A stretch of DNA of 64,000 bases, from the NCBI RefSeq assembly GCF_027942865.1, contig NC_134520.1, forward strand, positions 35,131,688 to 35,195,687, read 5' to 3'. The notes below the pieces were generated by a model. The model was not told the origin of the DNA, did no database searches, and saw nothing but the letters and a program-made list of their open reading frames with translations. The translations under genes were made by a program, and so were the position numbers. Numbering within the stretch: position 1 is the stretch's first letter; each line of letters starts with the position of its first letter. Positions 1-10,417 of the stretch are shown here, one piece after another. Source of the DNA: Odontesthes bonariensis (taxonomy: Eukaryota > Chordata > Actinopteri > Atheriniformes > Atherinopsidae).

Positions 1-19
1 TGTTTCATTAGTGACGAGG

Positions 20-60
20 TCATCGCATATAAACCATCATTCAAAGCTGTTACTGTTCAG
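20..60 (+). promoter_or_regulatory. TATA-type promoter block of copy A
   Basis: TATAAA is at 28-33, inside a block that is also found upstream of copies B and F. A probable non-coding first exon follows and ends near 140 before a good donor (GTGAGTAC at 141). The acceptor of the ATG exon is at 288. A half IRF-like motif (TTTCATT) and a TGACG motif lie just upstream. Transcription start and exon 0 are inferred, not shown. Confidence 0.4.
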
Positions 61-399
61 TCATGTAACGCAGACAGTTGGTGCTCACTTCTGCTCTGAA
101 GCACCTCAGAAGGGTTCAAACATGTAATAGTTGTGAGTCTGTGAGTACGCCGGTCAGGAGAAGAGGTTTCTGAAGTTTCCTGTCAACTCAGCTCATCCGG
201 GACTTCTGTAAAGCTGAGCTTCTCTCACCTGTCTGAAGAAATGTTAAAGATCCTCTGACTAAAAACTGTGTCTCTATGTTTCCTGCAGGTACACAGTATG
301 CTGCTCCAGGCTGGCTTTCTTCTCTGTGTGGCGTTCCTGGGTGGGCCGGCGGTGGGGAGGAGCCTCGGCTCCCTGAAGGCCGACCAGCTGCCGGTGAGT

Positions 400-1853
400 A
401 GCCTAGAAATCTAGACGCCCCTAGCGGCCGCAAATGGAATTTGCTCCGGGGCTAGTCTAGTCACTTGTGTTCGTTTTTGCGAGGTTCCAAATCAAAACTT
501 AATCGGTCCAATGAAATCGTGAGGAGCGGGGTCGGAGGCCGGGCTACCTAGTGACGACAGAGGTGCGATGTTTCAGTGTGTAGTAGGGCTTGCACGATAT
601 ATCGAAAATGTATCGTTATCGCGATACCACGGCTTGCAATACACGTATCGCAAAAGTAGTTAAATTTTTTTTTTTTTCCTTGTCCTGTCCAGCATTTATG
701 GCAGCAGAATTGTAATCTGAATACCGTTTATGCTAAACACATTTGCTATGCCAAGGGAAGCTTTATGAATGTAAATGCACTGGCCATTTTGGTCTTTTCC
801 CCATGTAATCATTTAAGCACTTTTAAGTCCCTCCCGACCTCATTTTGTGAACTCCTCCTTGATTCACCTAATTTGCTGTTATTAAAAATGTTCACCATTT
901 TAAGTTTATGCTGTATATCAGCCATGTTTTTTCCTAATAAAAAAATGTTGGAAATAAAACATTGCTCTCAGTTGTTTTATACATGATAAAATGCAGAATG
1001 GCAAGTAGAGAGGGGGAAAAATACATGTATATATTAAATATCGCAAGTAATATCGATATCGTGGTATCCAGTCCATGTTATCGTGTATCGCATATTTTTC
1101 TAATATCGTGCAGCCCTAGTGTGTAGTTCCAGAGAGAGGTAAAGAAGGGCTGCGCCCGGCGGACAGTCTTTCGAGTTGGCTTTGGCAGCGACTCTAGAAA
1201 ATTTAGATATACATTTTTCTTGCGAGACGAACAGATAACTGCACTTAAGTTTTTTTTTTTTTTTTTTAAAAAGGACGTTTTCAGAGTTTTGCCCACCGGT
1301 TACGGTAAAAGTTTAATTACCAGCTTGCTCCGTTGGTGGGACGACGCATGGGTCTCCACAACCCGATGGTGGTTGTGCAATCCCCAGTCGATTGCGAGCA
1401 TGATGTACCGAAGACGTCCGGGCCGATCTTCGTGTCAGAGCTGACAAAACTCTCCGGTAAGGCATTTGAATGGTCAAATTCCGTTAACGGGACGAGAGCA
1501 GTCAAAACCGGAAGTGCGTTGCTCACTGCGGCTAGCTTTAGTAGCGCCGAATTCGAGGGAACAAAATTGTAAACAGCCGGTATTTTGTCAGGTTTTCAAC
1601 ACGTTGGGGATCTAAACGACTACTTTCTGGCCTGAAAATGTTTCAAATGTTGCTAAAGTTTACAGAGTTTAGAGCTTAAGAGAAATCAGCTTTTCAGGCC
1701 ATAAACTACAAACCACGATGTTCATTCCGTCGCGTTGACTACGTAAAACTTCTTCATCGCTCTGATTGGTTGTTGCGCCACACACTGCTATCCAGCGTCA
1801 CTAGACCCCTGTACAGCTTTTTGCTGTAGCGGGTCTGGCTTGCTAGGCTAGCT
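400..1853. mobile_element. DNA element inserted at the exon 1 splice donor of copy A
   Basis: The segment is absent from copies B, D, E and F at the same point. It starts AGCCTAGAAATCTAGAC and ends with an imperfect inverted match (GTCTGGCTTGCTAGGCT, then AGCT). GGTGAGT is repeated on both sides (393-399 and 1854-1860), giving a 7-bp, perhaps 8-bp imperfect, target duplication. I see no transposase, so it is non-autonomous; the length of the duplication would suit a hAT-type element but the family is not certain. Confidence 0.6.
584..1118. mobile_element. hAT-type MITE nested in the copy A element
   Basis: This 535-bp unit is bounded by the inverted ends TAGGGCTTGCACGATAT and ATATCGTGCAGCCCTA. 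It is flanked by a perfect 8-bp direct repeat GTGTGTAG (576-583 and 1119-1126). An 8-bp duplication and this terminal motif are typical of hAT elements. It is rich in ATCGATA-like motifs near both ends and has no coding capacity. Confidence 0.85.
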
Positions 1854-2394
1854 GGTGAGTGCAGCCCTGTGGAAAGAGGCTCAGTGTGTACGTTAAAGGC
1901 AGATGTGCTCGTGGATTTGCAAAGATGTGTTCATCAGATCAGATTTATTGATCTTTTAAGTCTCCACACATCAGAAATTAAACTCATGCAGGACTTTGAT
2001 TGTTGTTAGAACTTAATTTGTCACTCATGAAGTATCAAAGTGGGAGCTTCCACCTGGGCTGATGATGTCATTCCTCTGCTCTGACTCCGCAGGAGACCAC
2101 CTGCTACAACGCATCCACCCCCGCCGCCGTGAACGCCACCATCGTGTACGATTTTAACGACAACGACGGGGACCTTTGGACACCTGACCCGGGGAGCCCG
2201 TTGCCGCTCTGCCCCCCCTCCTTCCCCCCCAACAGCAGCCGTGCAGCGTCTGCCGGGACGGGACGGTCTTCATAGTGTGCCGCCATCTGGCAGAAGGTGC
2301 CAAGGTGACGATGGAAGCCGGAGCCGACTCCATCAGCATAAAACAGAGCGGTGAGAAGCCCAGAATGCATCTGTCTGAGCCGTCAATGATCACC

Positions 2395-2910
2395 AAATAA
2401 TAAGCAGCTGCGTCATGTGTCGGATTTATTAAAGAAAACGACTTCAGCCGGAAGTATAGGTATTAATTATTCATTATATTTGAGGTATTTTAACCCTTTA
2501 AAGGCAGATAAGCTCCACAGCTTTTTATTAGTGGGGGAAAAACTGAAATAATTTCCATAAAACACATGTCAAAGAGTAATCTGATTATTAATTTTATTAT
2601 TACTTTCTGAAATGGGTCGATAATTGGCAGCAACACTGATTTATAATGCAAGTGGCGCCATCTAGTGGACAGATACAAAAAGTCCACATTTAGAATCAAG
2701 AATTCTTTTTGTCACTATGCAGGCATAATGACATTTAGTGCAGGAGATCTTGGCTTTGGATACACCAAAAATATAAAAAGATATCTAAATAATATACAAG
2801 AGAATAAAAATAGAAATAAAAAGAGTAAAAGTATTGCACATCTTGCAGCATAAGTAAGATGAAAAGGCTAAAAGTGTCCTCGGGGGTGAATGAAAGAGCA
2901 GCGTATGAGC
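2395..2910 (+). repeat. Conserved intron 2 block with LINE 3'-tail fragment
   Basis: The same block is in intron 2 of every copy with that region: 9420-8940 and 24610-24120 (minus), 45330-45830 and 56760-57250 (plus). It contains a sequence that, on the minus strand, ends GTGACAATAAAGAATTCTTGATTCT, split here as a polyadenylation-like AATAAA followed by a short ATTCT tail, as in 3' ends of fish non-LTR elements. No exon is evident. Confidence 0.55.
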
Positions 2911-3614
2911 AGCTGGAGTAACTCCTTCTGCTCCTGTAACACATGTAAACAGAAGATTTGTGAGTTTTCTGAGCATCGACCTGCTGGTTTTATGATGCTG
3001 ACATATAGAAACCTGTATAACTGTTTCTGTTGGCACCTGACCCTGATCTGTTCTCCTTTACAGATTGTCCCAAACTCTCTCTGGCGGTAAGAGTCTTTCA
3101 GTTTCTTGTAAAAATGTGCAACACCTCAGTTAGACCTTCGGAGAATCTGAAGCTGACCTGCAGGGTAAACGGCTCCATGAAGAGAGCGGGAGTTCATTTA
3201 GTTTGGGATAAAGCCAAAAACCAATCTATAGCATTGTGACATTAGCAGCATGTTTTTAGTTGGAATAAACTTTTGATATTAACTTTTGACAAACAATTGA
3301 ACAGAAGACCTCCTTTCAGCTGAGTGTTTGGTCCTCTCTGTCTGACAGATGGTGACCCGGCTCCGTCGGGAACCCGTTCAGCCCACATCATCGCCATCAT
3401 CGCCGGCATCGCTTTCGCCATCATCCTGATCATCGTGGTGGCTGTGCTGCTCGTTAACCGTCAGAGACGAGGATCTGAAGGGTGAGAGTTCATCATTCAA
3501 ACTGTAATGTCTCCACGTGATGAACGAGCTCATGAAAGTCTCTTTAATCTTTTCCTCCTCAGTAACAACCTGAATGTCTCACCTCTGCTCACAGATCTGA
3601 AACCAGCCGCTGAA

Positions 3615-4170
3615 ACGTCATCCTTCACCGTCTTTGCGGTTTAAACTGTGGAACAATCTGCCTCTCCACGTCAGAAAGGCTTCCTCTCTGTCTGTTTTTA
3701 AATCTCATCTTAAAACACATCTCTTCTCCCTGGCTTTTAACACAATGTGAGATGTTGAAATGTGAAAATTGCTATTTTTAATATTATTATTTTTTTAAAT
3801 TATATAGCTGTTTGGTGCCTTGTCTGAAAAAAGGGTCCCCCTCGATCCCCTCCAGCAGTCCTCCCTCGGACCGTCCTCAGTCAGCCATCCGGGTCACGGC
3901 ACCAGATTGTCAGCTCGATTCTTTCATTGGGAAGCGCAAGAACAAGCCGGAGGAATCTCGAGTTAAATAAAGTGTTTATTGGTTGTCACACGTCAAGCAT
4001 ATCAGCGCTGGGCGGACAGCACAGCTGAGTCGCTGCCATTGGGTTGGTGAAATATATGCCTTAAGTTATTCTTGTATTTTATTCTTTTAAATTTCTTTGT
4101 TTTTATTTTTTGTACAGCATTTTGGGGGTTGTTGTAAATTGCTTTATAAATAAAATTGTATTGGTTCGAC
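3615..4170 (+). mobile_element. L2-type LINE 3' end fragment downstream of copy A
   Basis: In one frame, about 3631-3750 encodes the typical C-terminal end of L2-type reverse transcriptase ORFs (LWNNLPLHVRKASSLSVFKS and then a HLFSLAF motif). It overlaps the end of copy A exon 5 in another frame. A second L2-like 3' terminus (GCTTTATAAATAAAATTG) is at about 4140-4160. The same fragments follow copies B and E. Confidence 0.75.
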
Positions 4171-4289
4171 CCGCTGCTGCCTCTAATGACTTCTTTGATT
4201 GTTTTAAGTGTCGTCCACAAACAACATGAAAAATCAGAAGTTGTTCTTATGGGTGACTTCAAGAAGAACAAAATCTTCGGATTGAAGCC

Positions 4290-4480
4290 TGTTTTAACAT
4301 TATGCTGTGTACTTCATCTGTCTGATGCTCCGGGTCCCCAGCCTTAAAGAACACTCACTGTGGGATAACACCTGGAAGTCTCATCAGGTGTCCAAATAAA
4401 ACAAAGATTTAGGACAACAGTTCGTCCATAATCCCAAGTTGGGAACAAGCCCATATTGTTGTTTTTGCTTTATGATTAGT
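4290..4480. other. Junction of copy A block with the LINE-rich spacer
   Basis: Short pieces shared with 12890-12970 and 47510-47585 (the segment with TGATGCTCCGGGTCCCCAGC) are joined here to pieces shared with 14690-14770. It looks like a breakpoint patchwork of the segmental duplications. No gene seen. Confidence 0.5.
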
Positions 4481-4760
4481 TGAAGGTTTAATTGTGAGCA
4501 AGTATTGCTTTAATTCAATAAAAAAAAAAGAAATTTGGTTTTCTTTTCAAAAATTTGCATTTGTGTATGTGAAATTTAGCTTTGATAATCAATAAATGAA
4601 TAAAGAAAACCTTCGGATTCATTTTGCCACTTAGTGGAAACCCAAACAGGAACACGTTCCCAGTACAACTGGAAGCTGGCTGATATTTTTAAGTCAACCA
4701 AATTACAAAAATGTTGCCAGAAATCTTTTTGGATTTAGTGGATGGAGGCATATACAGCTA
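4480..4760 (-). mobile_element. L1-type ORF2 C-terminal fragment
   Basis: On the minus strand this matches the tail of the L1-type fragment at 20540-20830 (same stretch encoding KLSASFQLYWEHVPVWVS). It is short, truncated and repeated at 15230-15430 as part of a block duplication. Confidence 0.6.
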
Positions 4761-5250
4761 ACAGACATCGCCTTTTCTCGTTTCGCTCTTCCTTTATACG
4801 TAGAACTTCCTACCAATTACGACTTTACTCTTGAAGTCTGTGAAAAAAATCTTTTTTTCTCAATGTGGCCCAAATACTCCGTCGTGGAGGCAACCAATCA
4901 TAGTTATTATGGAAAATAATAACTTGGAAATCAAGGAAATAATAATAAGGAAAAGTGGGATATTTATCTTTTAGAGATAAAGTTTTTGGGCTCTTAAGTG
5001 AAAAAAAATGTCTGGATTTTCCACTTCAAGTATTCATTCTAAATAATAGCGTCTTTAATTTCTTAGGCTTTAAAACGGATAAATTAAGAAGAGGTCAGAG
5101 ACGTGGCTTTCCAGATTTATGGACAGAGTCGGGAGGATAGTGAGAGAACTGTCAACCTTTGAACATCCAAATAGAAAAATAAGTTGGAATAGCCCCATGT
5201 GGAAAAACGTTGGCAGCTAAAATATTCAAGGAGAAGAATTAAAAAAAAAA

Positions 5251-5583
5251 GTGTCTGTACACTGTGACAGGAGGTCAATCAGAACAAGAGTTTTGCTGAG
5301 GCAGAAGCAAAAGATTGAGTGTGCAATTTTGAAAAAAATGAAGATATGGAAAAAAGAGACGAAGGACAAACTTAGTGCTGTTGTAGAAGACATTTCTCCA
5401 ACATGTGAGCGAGAACAAAGTCCTGAAATCGGTGAGGATGCACATAATACTTTGTGTGGAGACAGACTGGATTGTGGGAGGGAGGTTCAGCATGATACAG
5501 AGGATCTAGTTAGTAAAGATGAGGGAAAAAAGTTAGAAAAAACACATGAAGACACAACAGTTAATGCTGAAGCCAGTGGCTGA
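5251..5583 (+). other. Unrecognised 110-codon ORF joined to L2 sequence
   Basis: The reading frame starts MSVHCDRRSIRTRVLLRQKQ and is lysine- and glutamate-rich, with an acidic second half. It ends TGA exactly where L2 reverse-transcriptase homology begins (near 5583). The copy at 15948-16256 has the same junction but lacks about eight codons. A poly-A stretch precedes the ORF (5239-5250), suggesting that an older retroinsertion ended there. I do not recognise the protein, and it may be chance coding in a chimeric retroelement. Confidence 0.3.
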
Positions 5584-6980
5584 GTGCATTCAGACAAACA
5601 AGAAAACTAATCTGTGTCTAAAACCTAGAAATAACTCTGACGTTATGTCACAATTTAATATTGTTAATTTAAAAATCCTAGAGGAAGCAGTTCAGCAGCT
5701 GAAATCAACAACTTGTTCTCTGGACATAATACCATCCGACTTTTTAAAAACTGTTTTTACCTCAGTAGAAAGTGATCTCCTACGAATAGTTAACAGCTCA
5801 CTGGCATCAGGCATTTTTCCCAAGTCACTAAAGACAGCTGCCATTAAGCCACTCCTAAAGATGAGAACTCTAGACGCCTCTATGATGAACAACTACAGAC
5901 CTGTCTCTAACCTCTCTTTTATATCCAAGATTACTGAGAAAGTTGTATTTAACCAGCTCAACGACTTTCTGAATGAAAGTGGAAGTCTTGATAACTTTCA
6001 ATCAGGCTTCAGACGTCATCACAGCACTGAAACAGCTCTGGTCAAAGTGTTAAACGACATCAGGTTGAATACTGATTCTGGTAATGTTTCAGTCCTGGTT
6101 CTGTTGGACCTCAGCGCTGCGTTTGATACTGTAGATCACAGAATCCTGTTGCACAGGTTGGAAAACCTGGTTGAACTTTCTGGAGCGGTCCTTAACTGGT
6201 TCAGGTCCTACTTAGAAGGCCGGAGTTATTTTGTTACTATTGGCAGCTATGAATATGAGCGAGTGGCCATGACTTGTGGAGTCCCCCAGGGGTCAATTCT
6301 TGGACCTCTTCTGTTTAACTTGTATATGCTCCCTTTGGGTCAGATATTGCAGAATTTTAACATCAATTATCATCAGTTATGCAGACGATACACAACTTAA
6401 TGTGTCTGGAGGAAGTAAACACCTGGATGAGAGAGAATTTTCTACAATTACATTAAGACAAAACTGAGATCATTCTGTTTGGGAGCAAAGAGAAGAGGGT
6501 CAGCGTTGGTAAATATCTTGAGACTCGGGACCTTACAATCACTGACCAAGTTGGTAACCTCGGAGTGTTGATAGACTCAGATCTGACTTTCAGCAGCCAC
6601 ATCAAAGCTGTCACCAAGGCAGCTTTTTACCATCTCAGAAACATCAACAGAATTAAAGGTTTCCTCTCCCACACAGACCAGGAGAAACTCATCCATGCAT
6701 TGATCTCCAGCAGACTCCATCACTGTAACGCTCTTTTAACTGGACTTCCCAAAAAGAGCATTAAACATCTGCAGCTCATCCAGAACGCTGCTGCTGGAGT
6801 TTTAACCCGGACTAAGAGATCTGAACACATCACAGCAGCTTTAAAATCTTTACTCTGGCTTCCAGTCAGTCACAGAATAGATTTTAAAAGCCTGCTGATG
6901 GTTTACAATCTGTGATATGTTCAGAGAATATAAAGCCAGCAGAGCTCTTAGATCCAAGGACTCATCCTGATTCAGACGCC
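5584..6980 (+). pseudogene. L2-type LINE reverse transcriptase, broken copy 1
   Basis: Reverse-transcriptase blocks are readable in order: NNYRPVSNLSFISKI, FQSGFRRHHSTETALVKVL, VLLDLSAAFDTVDHRILLH and CGVPQGSILGPLLFNLYM. The endonuclease is missing. The catalytic YADD block is split by a one-base insertion near 6373 (TATCATCAG where the copy at 17041 has TATCACAG). The tail (6565-6915) carries the conserved C-terminal L2 blocks SSRLHHCNALLTGLP and LQLIQNAAAGVLTRT. The family is L2 of the CR1/Jockey group. It lies between inverted copies A and B. Confidence 0.85.
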
Positions 6981-7210
6981 AGAGAAAGGAAGCATACAAA
7001 CATGAATCTCCATCTAAATATCTATAATAAGGCATAAAAAATGTGCTTGGAATAACCAGTTAGAATAAACCCGACAGATGAGTGGAATAACCACGGCCAT
7101 GTTGTTCTCAGGCCACTTGAATACAAACTTTTTTGCTGTGAAAGAGTCAGTTTTTAACCCTATCTGGTTTGTTTGTAAAAAAATTAAGTCTATGATTGGG
7201 GAAAATTATG
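6970..7210 (-). repeat. Repeated spacer, also at 12590-12800, 47250-47410 and 58640-58870
   Basis: This minus-strand match to the other three places contains the shared stretch GAATACAAACTT and the CAGACGCCAGAGAAAGGAAG motif. No coding sense is seen. It marks the outer edge of the copy B and copy E duplication blocks. Confidence 0.6.
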
Positions 7211-7727
7211 TTCTTCGTGAAGTCACCCATAAGAATAACTTGTGATTTTTCATGTTGTTTGTGGACGACACTTAAAACAATCAAAGAAGTCAGCAGCGGG
7301 GCGATCCAATCCAATTTTATTTATAAAGCAATTTACAACAACCCCCAAAATGCTGTACAAAAAATAAAAACAAAGAAATTTAAAAGAATAAATTAAGGCA
7401 TATATTTCACCAACCCAATGGCAGCGACTCAGCTGTCCTGTCCGCCCAGCGCTGATATGCTTGACGTGTGACAAACAATAAACACTTTATTTAACTCGAG
7501 ATTCCTCCGGCTTGTTCTTGCGCTTCCAATGAAAGAATCGAGCTGACAAATGGTGCCGTGACCCGGATGGCTGAGTCTGAGGACGGTCCGAGGGAGGACT
7601 GCTGGAGGGGATCGAGGGGGACCCTTTTTTCAGACAAGGCACAAAACAGCTATATAATTTAAAATAATAATAATATTAAAAATAGCAATTTCACATTTCA
7701 ACATCTCACATTGTGTTAAAAGCCAGG

Positions 7728-8110
7728 GAGAATCAGAATCAGAATCAGAATAACTTTATTAATCCCTTGCGGGAAATTCTTTTGTTGCAGTGCTCTTATT
7801 TACAGGAAAATAAAGATTAATAAGAATAAGATAGGGAAAAAAAATAAAATAAAAATAAAATAAGAATAAAAATATCGATATGTGCAAAAATAGAATAAAC
7901 AATAAACAGTATTTACAATGCTACTCAGTAGCTAATTATTATTGTTATGACCGGGTTATTGCACATGGTGAAGTGATGTCAGAGACTGGAATTATACAGT
8001 TTGATGGCCACAGGCAGGAATGACTTCCTGTGGCGCTCTGTGGTGCAGCGTGGTGCAATCAGTCTCTGGCTGAAGGTGCTTCTGTGGCTGACCAACACAT
8101 CGTGAAGAGG
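7728..8110 (-). mobile_element. 5'-truncated LINE 3' end inserted in the copy B downstream region
   Basis: The segment interrupts sequence that is continuous after copies A and E. Its left end is a tandem AGAATC repeat followed by AACTTTATTAATCCC, so read on the minus strand it ends ...GGGATTAATAAAGTT(ATTCTG)n. This is the usual tail of L2/Rex1-like fish LINEs. No coding region remains. Confidence 0.7.
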
Positions 8111-8264
8111 AGTGTTTTAAGATGAGATTTAAAAACAGACAGAAAGGAAGCCAGTCTGACGTGGAGAGGCAGATTGTTCCACAGTTTAAACTGCAAAGAC
8201 GGTGAAGGACGACGTTTCAGCGGCTGGTTTCAGATCTGTGAGCAGAGGTGAGACATTCAGGTTG

Positions 8265-9934
8265 TTACTGAGGAGGAAAAGATTAAAGAGACTTTCATGA
8301 GCTCGTTCATCACGTGGAGACATTTACAGGTTGAACGATGAACTCTCACCCCTTTAGATCCTCGTCTCTGACGGTTAACGAGCAGCACAGCCACCACGAT
8401 GATCAGGATGATGGCGAAAGGGATGCCAGCGATGATGGCGATGATGTGGGCTGAACGGGTTCCCAACGGAGCCGGGTCACCACCTGTCAGACAGAGAGGA
8501 CCAAACACTCAGCTGAAAGTAGGTCTTCTGTTCAATTGTTTGTCAAAAGTTAATATCAAAAGTTTTATTCCAACTAAAAAAATGCTGCTAATGTCACAAT
8601 GCTATAGATTGTTTTTTGGCTTTATTCCAAACTAAATGAACTCCTGCTCTCTTCATGGAGCCGTTTACCCTGCAGGTCAGCTTCAGATTCTCTGAAGTCG
8701 GCGGTCTAACTAAGGTGTTGCACATTTTTACAAGAAACTGAAAGACTCTTACCGTCAGAGAGAAGTTTGGGACAATCTGTAAAGGAGAACAGATCAGGGT
8801 CAGGTGCCCACAGAAACAGTTATACAGGTTTCTATATGTCAGCATCATAAAACCAGCAGGTCGATGCTCAGAAAACTCACAAATCTTCAGTTTACATGTG
8901 TTACAGGAGCAGAAGGAGTTACTCCAGCTGCTCAGACGCTGCTCTTTCATTCACCCCGAGGACACTTTTAGCCTTTTTCATCTTACTTATGCTGCAAGAT
9001 GTGCAATACTTTTACTCTTTTTATTTCTATTTTTATTCTCTTGTATATTATTTAGATATCTTTTTTATATCTTTGGTGTATCCAAAGCCAAGAGCTCCTG
9101 CACTAAATGTCATTATGCCTGCATAGTGACAATAAAGATTCTTGATTCTAAATGTGTAATTTTTATATCTGTCCACCAGGTGGCGCCACTTGCATTATAA
9201 ATCAGTGTTGCTGCCAATTATCGACCCATTTCAGAGCCTGATAAAATTAATAATAAAATACTCTTTGACATGTGTTTTATGGAAATTATTTCAGTTTTTC
9301 CCCCACTAATAAAAAACTGTGGAGCTTATCTGCCTTTAAAGGGTTAAAATACCTAACATATAATGAATAATTAATACCTATACTTCCGGCTGAAGTCGTT
9401 TCTTTAAATAAATCCGACACATGACGCAGCTGCTTATTATTTGGTGATCATTGACGGCTCAGACAGATGCATTCTGGGCTTCTCACCGCTCTGTTTAATG
9501 CTGATGGAGTCGGCTCCGGCTTCCACCGTCACCTTGGCACCTTCTGCCAGATGGCGGCACACTATGAAGACCGTCCCGTCCCGGCAGACGCTGCACCGGC
9601 TGCTGTTGGGGGAGAAGGAGGGGGGGCAGAGCGGACACGGCCCCCCCGGCTTACGTGTCCAAAGTGCCCCGTCGTTGTCGTTAAAGTCGTACACGATGGT
9701 GGCGTTCACGGCGGCGGGGTGGGATGCGTTGTGGCAGGTGGTCTCCTGCGGAGTCAGAGCAGAGGAATGAGCTTCTATCCACGAGCACATCTGCCTTTAA
9801 CGTACAAACTGAGCCTCTTTCCACAGGGCTGCACTCACCAGCAGCTGGTCGGCCTTCAGGGAGCCGAGGCTCCTCCCCACCGCCGGCCCACCCAGGAACG
9901 CCACACAGAGAAGGAAGCCAGTCTGGAGCAGCAT
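8265..9934 (-). CDS. Copy B: intact small type I membrane protein, unknown family
   Basis: I do not recognise this family. Exons by descending position: 9934-9839 (signal peptide), 9745-9487, 8776-8753 (24-nt microexon), 8483-8350 and then the stop TAA at 8267-8265. All junctions are GT-AG with phases 0, 1, 1 and 0. The product is 171 residues. Residues 1-22 are hydrophobic (MLLQTGFLLCVAFLGG). The ectodomain has Cys 36, 69, 72, 83, 86, 95 and 120 and N-glycosylation sites at 38, 46 and 79. The membrane helix is about 140-162, followed by a basic NRQRRGSKG tail. Cys 69 is not present in D or E. B is the only intact copy with the TATA block upstream. A receptor or adhesion-like surface role is inferred only from topology. 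Confidence 0.75.
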
Positions 9935-10194
9935 ACTGAGTACCTGCAGGAAACATAGAGACACAGTTTTAGTCAGAGGATCTTTAACATTTCTTCAGAC
10001 AGGTGAGAGAAGCTTCAGCTGTACAGAAGTCCCGGATGAGCTGAGTTGACAGGAAACCTTCAGCTTAGAAACCTCTTCTCCTGACCGGCGTACTCACAGA
10101 CTCACAACTATTAACTGTTTGAACCCTTCTGAGGAGCTTCAGAGCAGAAGTGAGCACCAACTGTGTGCGTTACATGACTGAACAGTAACAGCTT

Positions 10195-10230
10195 TGAATG
10201 ATGGTTTATATGCGATGACCTCGTCACTAA
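10195..10230 (-). promoter_or_regulatory. TATA-type promoter block of copy B
   Basis: TATAAA on the minus strand is at 10210-10205, in the same context as 28-33 of copy A. It lies about 270 bases upstream of the ATG. The block further upstream is shared with 50640-50820. Confidence 0.4.
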
Positions 10231-10417
10231 TGAAACTGTAACAGAGCCATCGTTACCCTCAGCCCCCTCTTTAAGGGTCTTTATGTGCTCAACAACCTGC
10301 GACACGCCATGAAATCTGCACAATACTTTAGTTCTGCTCGTCCTCCTCAAGTTGCTTTCTGTCAATAAGAGAAGCGATAAAATAAAAACTGTATGAAAGT
10401 CAACGTCTCACACAGTG

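Larger units (their letters stand above)
289..3645 (+). pseudogene. Copy A of the unknown membrane-protein family, decayed
   Basis: Exon 1 (ATG 298, to 393) encodes an intact signal peptide. Exon 2 (2093-2350) is 258 nt where the intact copies have 259: one G is missing near 2251, which shifts the frame inside the Cys-rich region. Exon 3 (3064-3086) is 23 nt instead of 24. Exon 4 (3349-3481) keeps the membrane segment but has three G instead of four before the donor, which changes the phase and opens exon 5 (3563-3645) into a 27-codon tail ending GCGGTTTAA. A 1.45-kb mobile element fills the start of intron 1. Three separate single-base losses make a working product unlikely. The longer cytoplasmic tail could be ancestral or an accident of the third loss. 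Confidence 0.75.

Noticed and set aside
20-40. Interferon-type response element near the TATA box
   Set aside because: Only half of the motif is present, and short matches of this kind are expected by chance.
1220-1572. Possible transposase ORF in the copy A element
   Set aside because: Short frames on both strands overlap, with no catalytic or DNA-binding motif.
8594-8950. 118-codon ORF in intron 2-3 of the family (also in C, D and E)
   Set aside because: It runs through the microexon and both splice sites in a different frame. Its last part looks slightly Ig-like but it starts in intron 2, so I do not call it a gene.
9467-9958. 163-codon plus-strand ORF over copy B (also opposite D and E)
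   Set aside because: Antisense of exons 1 and 2, open because of the base composition of the exons.
10111-10365. 84-codon minus-strand ORF, also at 50559-50813
   Set aside because: It is open in both copies, but it covers the presumed promoter and TATA block of B and F, has no family features and is explained by the recent duplication.
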